Of a stretch of DNA of 36,612 nt, positions 31,890-36,612 are shown piece by piece. A program made the position numbers and the translations under genes. This stretch comes from Erysipelothrix sp. Lineage in GTDB: Bacteria; Bacillota_I; Bacilli_A; Erysipelotrichales; Erysipelotrichaceae. The notes under the pieces are model-generated. The model had not been told where the DNA came from. It was given only the letters and a program-made list of their open reading frames with translations, and did not search any database. The DNA lies in contig DUUI01000007.1 in the NCBI GenBank assembly GCA_012841625.1, positions 1-36,612 on the forward strand. The letters are read 5' to 3'. Every line of letters starts with the position of its first letter. The stretch's first letter is position 1.

Positions 31890-33272
31890 TTAAAAGTCTA
31901 AGTTACGCGGTGTTCTTGCGAATGGAATAACGTCTCTGATGTTTTGGATTGATGTAATATACATTAGAAGACGCTCAAATCCAACGCCAAAGCCACCATG
32001 TTTAGTGCCGCCGAAGCGACGTAGGTCTAAATACCATTCTAAACCAGTTTCTTCGATATTCATTTCTTGCATGCGACGTACTAAATAATCAAGTCGTTCT
32101 TCACGTTGTGAGCCTCCTACAAGTTCACCAACATGTGGGACTAATAGATCACAGGCTGCGACTGTTTTTTCATCGTCATTTAATCTCATATAGAAAGCCT
32201 TAATGTCTTTTGGATAATCTTTTACAAAGACAGGGCCGTTTGCTATTTCTTCTGATAAATAACGTTCATGTTCGGTTTGAATATCGATTCCCCATGAAAC
32301 TGGATAATCAAATTCTTTATTTGACTTTAATAAATAATCAATTGCTTCTGTATAAGTCATTCGCTTGAACTCAGATTTCAACAAAGTGTTTAATCGCTCA
32401 AGAAGTGTGTTGTCAATTCGCTCGTTAAAGAATTTCATTTCTTCTGGTGCGTTTTGTAAGACATAATCAATGCAATATTTTATTAAATCTTCAATTAAGT
32501 TCATGACATCTTCTAAATCAGCAAAGGCGATTTCAGGCTCAATCATCCAAAACTCACTCGCATGTCTAGTAGTGTTGGAATTTTCGGCTCTGAAAGTTGG
32601 GCCAAATGTATAGACATCTCTAAAGGCCATCGCAAATGCTTCAGCTTGAAGCTGGCCTGACACTGTTAGTGATGCATGTTTTCCAAAGAAATCTTTTTCG
32701 TATTTATCGTCTTTTCTTGTGGTTACAGTGAAGACCTCACCGGCTCCTTCAGCATCGTTGCTGGTAATTATTGGTGAGTGGACATAAACAAAGCCTTGAT
32801 TTTGGAAAAACTCATGTATCGCCATTGATAGGACTGAGCGGACTCTAAACATCGCATTAAAGGTGTTAGTGCGTGGTCTTAAGTGAGCAATTTCTCTTAA
32901 ATACTCAAATCCATGGCGCTTCTTTTGTAAGGGATAGCTTGCGTCACTTGAGCCTTCCAACACAACTTCATTTACGAGAATTTCAAATGGTTGCTTTGAA
33001 TCAGGGGTCAGTTTGAATTGACCTGCTACGGTGATAGCTGTTCCTACTAAATACTTAGCAACCTCGTCAAAATTTGTCAAATTAGAATCATAGACACATT
33101 GTATATTTTTAAAATATGTACCGTCGTTTAATTCAATAAAACCAATGTTTTTGGAATGACGGTTCGTTCTTATCCAACCTTGTACTTCTATATAATCAAG
33201 CGAATCTAGCTCGATTTTTTGAGGTGATTGAATTAATTCATATAATTCTCTAACACTGACAAAATGACTCAT
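31890..33272 (-). CDS. asnS: Asparagine-tRNA ligase
   Basis: A 460-aa class IIb aminoacyl-tRNA synthetase that charges tRNA-Asn. It has an N-terminal OB-fold ([11 protein letters not shown]), motif 2 with [11 protein letters not shown], and motif 3 [15 protein letters not shown]-type features favour Asn over Asp: the specific E-N-S and [10 protein letters not shown] segments. AGGAGAAATTATAA precedes the ATG. It lies between rex and the amidase-like gene, with a 12-bp gap from rex. Confidence 0.96.
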   Translation of the reverse strand: MSHFVSVRELYELIQSPQKIELDSLDYIEVQGWIRTNRHSKNIGFIELNDGTYFKNIQCVYDSNLTNFDEVAKYLVGTAITVAGQFKLTPDSKQPFEILVNEVVLEGSSDASYPLQKKRHGFEYLREIAHLRPRTNTFNAMFRVRSVLSMAIHEFFQNQGFVYVHSPIITSNDAEGAGEVFTVTTRKDDKYEKDFFGKHASLTVSGQLQAEAFAMAFRDVYTFGPTFRAENSNTTRHASEFWMIEPEIAFADLEDVMNLIEDLIKYCIDYVLQNAPEEMKFFNERIDNTLLERLNTLLKSEFKRMTYTEAIDYLLKSNKEFDYPVSWGIDIQTEHERYLSEEIANGPVFVKDYPKDIKAFYMRLNDDEKTVAACDLLVPHVGELVGGSQREERLDYLVRRMQEMNIEETGLEWYLDLRRFGGTKHGGFGVGFERLLMYITSIQNIRDVIPFARTPRNLDF

Positions 33273-33284
33273 TTATAATTTCTC

Positions 33285-33917
33285 CTAATCTAAATTGTTT
33301 GATTGAAATACTAATTCTTGGATAGCTGATACGATATCCACTTGTTTGATTATAACACCTTTTGGTGCTAATACATGTTCATGAGAAAAGTCAACAAATC
33401 CTTTAATACCAGCTTCAACTAAGCGATCAACGATATCTTGAACATTTTCAGGCACAGTGATAATTGCGACTCGGCAATGTTTAGGCATTTTTTCTTCTAA
33501 TTCATCGATATGATAAATCGGAATGTCGTTAATAATACCTACCTTGCTTGGATCAGAATCAAATCCACAAACGATTTCGCCTACGACTTGTCCCCATCTG
33601 TTGTAGTTAAGTAATGCTTTTCCTAAGTTACCGACGCCGACCATAATAATTTCTTCTTCATAATGTGTTCCTAAAAGATCGTCAAAGATATTTACGATGT
33701 GGTCTACATCATATCCATATCCCTGTTTCCCTAAGGATCCGATGAAGCTAAAATCTCTTCTGATGGTTGTGGCTTGAATATCACAATACTCGGCAAGTTC
33801 TTTGGATAAAATTCTGGTTACTCCGTTGGATTGTAGTTTACGTAAAGCTTTTAGATAAATTGGATATCTTTTCATTGTAGCTTTAGGTACACTTATTTTT
33901 TGACTTGTTTGTTTCAT
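33285..33917 (-). CDS. rex: Redox-sensing transcriptional repressor Rex
   Basis: A 210-aa NADH/NAD+-sensing repressor of fermentation and anaerobic genes. An N-terminal winged helix (R-Y-P-I-Y-L-K-A-L-R and the D-I-Q-A-T-T-I-R-R-D-F recognition segment) is followed by a Rossmann domain with G-V-G-N-L-G-K-A-L-L and C-G-F-D. Full length. It has its own promoter and a Shine-Dalgarno (GAGGT). Candidate targets here would be the NAD-linked amino-acid dehydrogenases, but I see no convincing Rex box at them. Confidence 0.96.
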   Translation of the reverse strand: MKQTSQKISVPKATMKRYPIYLKALRKLQSNGVTRILSKELAEYCDIQATTIRRDFSFIGSLGKQGYGYDVDHIVNIFDDLLGTHYEEEIIMVGVGNLGKALLNYNRWGQVVGEIVCGFDSDPSKVGIINDIPIYHIDELEEKMPKHCRVAIITVPENVQDIVDRLVEAGIKGFVDFSHEHVLAPKGVIIKQVDIVSAIQELVFQSNNLD

Positions 33918-33942
33918 TTGATTACCTCACATTTTCTAGTTA

Positions 33943-33951
33943 AGTATATCA
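33943..33951 (-). promoter_or_regulatory. Extended -10 promoter of rex
   Basis: On the minus strand TGATATACT (33943-33951) is an extended -10 about 25 bp before the rex ATG. No good -35 is seen. The partial symmetric sequence around TTCACA and TTGTGA nearby is too widely spaced for a Rex operator. Confidence 0.5.
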
Positions 33952-33979
33952 CAAGGAAATCAGTTTGTGTGAAAATATG

Positions 33980-34987
33980 CTACATTAATTCACTAGTTGA
34001 TGATGCACCTAATTCTAAAGAACTAAATCTCCCATATCTATAATTCATTGCGGCAGCAACTCCAATCATAGCAGCGTTGTCTGTGCAGCACCATAGTGGT
34101 GGTATTGTTAATTTAATTGAATCAAATTCTTGGACTAAACTTGTTATAAGTTCACGTAACCTTGAATTTGCGGCAACCCCACCCGCTAACAGGACATGTT
34201 TGGGATTTTTATCTTGAATGACTTCTTTTGTTTTGTCTAATAATTGTTCAAGCGCTCTTTCTTGAAATGCGACAGCAATATCCTCAACAATTATCTCTCG
34301 ACCTGCTTTTTGTTCTCTTTCAACTAATTGAATAATTGATGATTTTATACCTGAGAATGAAAACTCATCATCATTAGCTGGTTTGATTTTTGAGAGTTGA
34401 TAATGTGCTTTCCCTTGTTTGGCAAGCTTATCAATAATAGGGCCACCTGGATAGCCTATCCCTAAGACTCGAGCAACTTTATCATATGCTTCACCAACTG
34501 CATCGTCAGCTGTTTGTGCGATGACTTCAAATTGATGTTCTTTTTCCATCCACACAAGTTCACTGTGTCCGCCACTAACAACTAAGGCTAGTGCTGGATA
34601 CTGGATTTCTTCAACTAATCGATTGGCATAAATATGTCCCATAATGTGGTGCACACCAATTAATGGTTTGTTGTATAACCAAGCCAATGTTTTTGCTGCT
34701 TGTAAACCTACATGAAGCGATCCAATTAAGCCTGGTCCATATGTAACACCTATGGCTGTTAAGTCATGTGGCTCTACATTTGCTTCTTTAAGTGCTTGTT
34801 TTAAGATGTATGTAATTTTCTCAACATGAATTCTGCTGGCAACTTCTGGTAATACGCCACCAAATTCTTGGTGCTCTTTGATTTGCGAATAAAGAACATT
34901 TGAAAGAACTTCCGTTTCATTTTTAATTACTGCAACTGCTGTTTCATCACAACTTGTCTCTATTGCTAGTATTAAACTTTCTTTCAT
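33980..34987 (-). CDS. tsaD: tRNA t6A37 threonylcarbamoyltransferase TsaD
   Basis: A 335-aa ASKHA-fold enzyme that transfers the threonylcarbamoyl group to adenosine 37 of ANN-decoding tRNAs. It has A-I-E-T-S-C-D-E-T-A-V-A-V at the N-terminus, the metal-binding pair in H-H-I-M-G-H-I-Y and G-H-S-E-L, G-Y-P-G-G-P and the C-terminal A-G-G-V-A-A-N. Normal length. In a cluster with tsaE, tsaB and rimI, which together supply the TsaBDE complex; tsaC is not in the window. Confidence 0.97.
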   Translation of the reverse strand: MKESLILAIETSCDETAVAVIKNETEVLSNVLYSQIKEHQEFGGVLPEVASRIHVEKITYILKQALKEANVEPHDLTAIGVTYGPGLIGSLHVGLQAAKTLAWLYNKPLIGVHHIMGHIYANRLVEEIQYPALALVVSGGHSELVWMEKEHQFEVIAQTADDAVGEAYDKVARVLGIGYPGGPIIDKLAKQGKAHYQLSKIKPANDDEFSFSGIKSSIIQLVEREQKAGREIIVEDIAVAFQERALEQLLDKTKEVIQDKNPKHVLLAGGVAANSRLRELITSLVQEFDSIKLTIPPLWCCTDNAAMIGVAAAMNYRYGRFSSLELGASSTSELM

Positions 34988-34991
34988 ACTG

Positions 34992-35432
34992 TCAGCTCCA
35001 TTCTAAAATCATTTCATCGCCATCTTGGTCTCCGTAATAACCAATTCGTCTTCTGGTTTTTTTGAATCCAAGAGAGGTGTATAGGTGATATGCTGGATAG
35101 TTGGTTGTTGCTACTTCTAAAATCATTCTTTTACAACCCTGTGTTTTAGCTATTTCAATTAATTGTCTAAGTAAGATTTTTCCTAGTCCTTGATTTTGGT
35201 AGGACTCTTTTATCCCTATTGTCATTAAATGGGCATCTTCCTCAATGCACTGAATGCCTGCGTAGCCGATTAATTCATCGTTGTTGGTGAACTTATAATA
35301 ATGGGCTAATGGATTTATTTCAATTTCAAATTCATATTCTTCTTGTGTAAAAGGTTGGTTGAATAATACTGGCTCAAGCTGCATGATATCAGGGATATCT
35401 TGTGTTGTGCATGGGCTAAATTCAATTGCCAT
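34992..35432 (-). CDS. rimI: Ribosomal-protein-alanine N-acetyltransferase (RimI-like GNAT)
   Basis: A 146-aa GNAT acetyltransferase. The acetyl-CoA loop is Q-N-Q-G-L-G-K-I-L-L and it ends in the RimI-type A-Y-H-L-Y-T-S-L-G-F-K-K-T-R-R-R-I-G-Y-Y. Placed between tsaB and tsaD, the standard location of rimI. I choose the ATG at 35432 because the family starts there; a GTG at 35438, five bases after AGGA, is an alternative. Overlaps tsaB by about 11 bp. Confidence 0.88.
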   Translation of the reverse strand: MAIEFSPCTTQDIPDIMQLEPVLFNQPFTQEEYEFEIEINPLAHYYKFTNNDELIGYAGIQCIEEDAHLMTIGIKESYQNQGLGKILLRQLIEIAKTQGCKRMILEVATTNYPAYHLYTSLGFKKTRRRIGYYGDQDGDEMILEWS

Positions 35433-36012
35433 AGTCACTGTTATCCTTTAAATATAGAGGTACTAGTGCATCTACATCGTTGACTTTCTTCCATAAATGC
35501 TTGTTTGCCAGTATATTGTCGATGATACTAAATTGAGACGATTCTTTATCAATTAGATGTGCATCACCAAAAATTTCTGCTTCTTCTATATTAATGTCTT
35601 TGATTTCAATCACTTGAGGATTTAGGGTTACTACTTCGTTTTCGATTTGAGCGATATAGGCTCTTTTGCTTCTAGCGTCCATAATCGCAAAACCTTTTTT
35701 GATTGATGGGTGTATATACGCAAATAGTGTGTTTATTGTGTATAGTTCGCAGTTAATCATTGAGCAGATGACTTTTGCGATGGTCATTGCTATTCTTAAT
35801 CCGGTAAAACTTCCAGGCCCTTCTGTGATTATTACGCGTTTTATGGTTTGTGGGTCTATGTTGTTTTTCTTGAATATTTCATCTAGCTTGGGCATGGTTA
35901 ACTCAGATTGTTTTCTGTTTGCTTCAATCTCAATTTTGTCTATTAAGATAGAGTCTTTTGTTATTCCTATGTTTAATCCGATATAAGATGTATCTAAGAT
36001 GAGTTCTATCAT
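35422..36012 (-). CDS. tsaB: tRNA t6A biosynthesis protein TsaB
   Basis: A 196-aa inactive ASKHA-fold scaffold of the TsaBDE complex. The diagnostic G-P-G-S-F-T-G-L-R-I-A motif is present, with the N-terminal L-I-L-D-T-S strand. Slightly short (typical 220-240), with a divergent C-terminal half. Overlaps tsaE by 4 bp at its start and the rimI frame at its end. Confidence 0.92.
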   Translation of the reverse strand: MIELILDTSYIGLNIGITKDSILIDKIEIEANRKQSELTMPKLDEIFKKNNIDPQTIKRVIITEGPGSFTGLRIAMTIAKVICSMINCELYTINTLFAYIHPSIKKGFAIMDARSKRAYIAQIENEVVTLNPQVIEIKDINIEEAEIFGDAHLIDKESSQFSIIDNILANKHLWKKVNDVDALVPLYLKDNSDYGN

Positions 36013-36440
36013 TGGATTGCCTCCAGTAACTGGGTGTCTTTAAAATCAAATATGATTTCTCTGGTGTTTTCATCTATTGTATTTATGGTGATTTTGTTGA
36101 AGTATAAATCAGATTCATAATAATATTCTGGCCACTCAATAACCTTTACGACTTCATCATGTGGGTAGTCTTCAAAGCCTAGATCTTGTTTTAATCCTTC
36201 TAATCGATAGGCATCAATATGAATCAGTGGGATTCTTCCTTCGTACTCTTTCATTATAACAAAGGTTGGACTGTTTACTTTCTGTGTAACATCAAGTCCT
36301 AAGGCAAGTCCTTGAACAAAGGTTGTTTTGCCTGCACCTAGATTGCCAAAAAGAAGGATCGTTGTTCCTTTTGTTAATGATAATCCTAGTTCTTTGGCTA
36401 GTGCTTGTGTTTCTTCTTTTGATTTCGTTATAATTTTCAT
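36009..36440 (-). CDS. tsaE: tRNA t6A biosynthesis ATPase TsaE
   Basis: A 143-aa P-loop ATPase that drives TsaBD turnover. Walker A F-G-N-L-G-A-G-K-T-T is at residues 31-40 and the segment I-H-I-D-A-Y-R-L-E is diagnostic of the family. Usual length. No Shine-Dalgarno or clear promoter is visible in the 20 bp between its start and the 5S terminator, so its promoter may overlap the terminator or it may rely on read-through from the rRNA operon. Confidence 0.93.
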   Translation of the reverse strand: MKIITKSKEETQALAKELGLSLTKGTTILLFGNLGAGKTTFVQGLALGLDVTQKVNSPTFVIMKEYEGRIPLIHIDAYRLEGLKQDLGFEDYPHDEVVKVIEWPEYYYESDLYFNKITINTIDENTREIIFDFKDTQLLEAIQ

Positions 36441-36457
36441 ATGTGTGTACTTTTCTA

Positions 36458-36489
36458 ATAAAAAAGAGACTCAACGAGGAGTCCCTTTT
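36458..36489 (-). terminator. Terminator after the 5S rRNA
   Basis: On the minus strand AAAAGGGACTC and GAGTCTCTTTT form an 11-bp stem (one G-U pair) with a 6-nt loop, followed by a T-rich tract. It ends the rRNA operon before tsaE. Confidence 0.9.
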
Positions 36490-36493
36490 ATCA

Positions 36494-36600
36494 CCTGGCA
36501 ACTTGCTATCTTGACTCAACGAGCTATTTTCACCGTAAAAGTGCTTAACGACTGTGTTCGAGATGGGAACAGGTGTGACCACTTTGCTATTGCCACCAGA
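36494..36600 (-). rRNA. rrf: 5S ribosomal RNA
   Basis: The minus strand reads CTGGTGGCAATAGCAAAG, GGTCACACCTGTTCCCAT, CGAACACAGTCGTTAAG and ends TTGCCAGGT, the conserved 5S core. The terminal stem CTGGTGGC/GTTGCCAG closes. Length is about 107 nt. It is the last gene of an rRNA operon whose 23S and 16S lie beyond the right edge. Confidence 0.95.
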
Positions 36601-36612
36601 TAGGTGAAGGAT

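Noticed and set aside
33941-33985. Rex operator upstream of rex
   Set aside because: TTCACA and TTGTGA halves are present but separated too widely and with no matching inner sequence.

Overview
The window is about 36.6 kb of AT-rich chromosome from a low-GC Gram-positive-type bacterium (Bacillota/Mycoplasmatota side). Many genes end in TGA and TGG encodes Trp, so it uses the standard bacterial code and not the Mycoplasma code. The gene content (Rex, asnS, t6A genes, a RelQ-like alarmone synthetase, PTS enzyme I, Opp with Mollicutes-style long subunits, Leu dehydrogenase plus VOR) points to a Haloplasma/Izemoplasma/Acholeplasma-like lineage. That placement is inference. I see no IS element, phage, CRISPR array or tRNA, and no gene-free stretch over 300 bp.

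Layout: 1-1.9 kb holds a partial HAD hydrolase, a Nudix hydrolase, an HD phosphohydrolase and a membrane protein. ptsI (enzyme I) and a small unknown gene follow. 3.9-12.0 kb is an oligopeptide ABC transporter locus on the minus strand (oppA, then oppBCDF, then a 69-aa membrane protein). It is the most unusual part of the window: OppC carries a seven-unit RCC1-like beta-propeller in its first extracytoplasmic loop, OppF carries a ~175-residue coiled-coil insertion, and OppA carries an acidic linker and a coiled-coil insertion. 12.1-14.9 kb carries a small alarmone synthetase, signal peptidase I, an AI-2E-family permease and a small acidic protein. 15.0-16.5 kb is a purine-riboswitch-controlled NCS2 permease. 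16.5-21.3 kb holds single genes on both strands: a Gfo/Idh/MocA oxidoreductase, a DUF1801 protein, a DUF438/hemerythrin/PAS protein, alanine dehydrogenase and a PfoR-like PTS IIC protein.

21.3-25.6 kb is an amino-acid oxidation island: a four-subunit 2-oxoacid:ferredoxin oxidoreductase of VOR type with a P-loop NTPase, divergent from leucine dehydrogenase, whose promoter has a CcpA (cre) box. Together with Opp and alanine dehydrogenase this suggests peptide import followed by oxidative deamination and ferredoxin-linked decarboxylation. 25.6-28.6 kb holds a PadR regulator with its membrane partner, a split chromate transporter pair and a DUF454 protein. 28.7-36.4 kb is a long minus-strand run: tsaE, tsaB, rimI, tsaD, rex, asnS, a degenerate amidase-like protein and an ABC-F ATPase. 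A 5S rRNA on the same strand at the right edge marks the end of an rRNA operon.

Regulation is unusually legible. There are clear sigma-A promoters, many with extended -10 elements. Three genes have a -10 hexamer exactly 6 nt before the ATG and no Shine-Dalgarno, which predicts leaderless mRNAs. Two terminator hairpins contain a stop codon in the loop. oppB has a perfect hairpin between a strong Shine-Dalgarno and its start codon.
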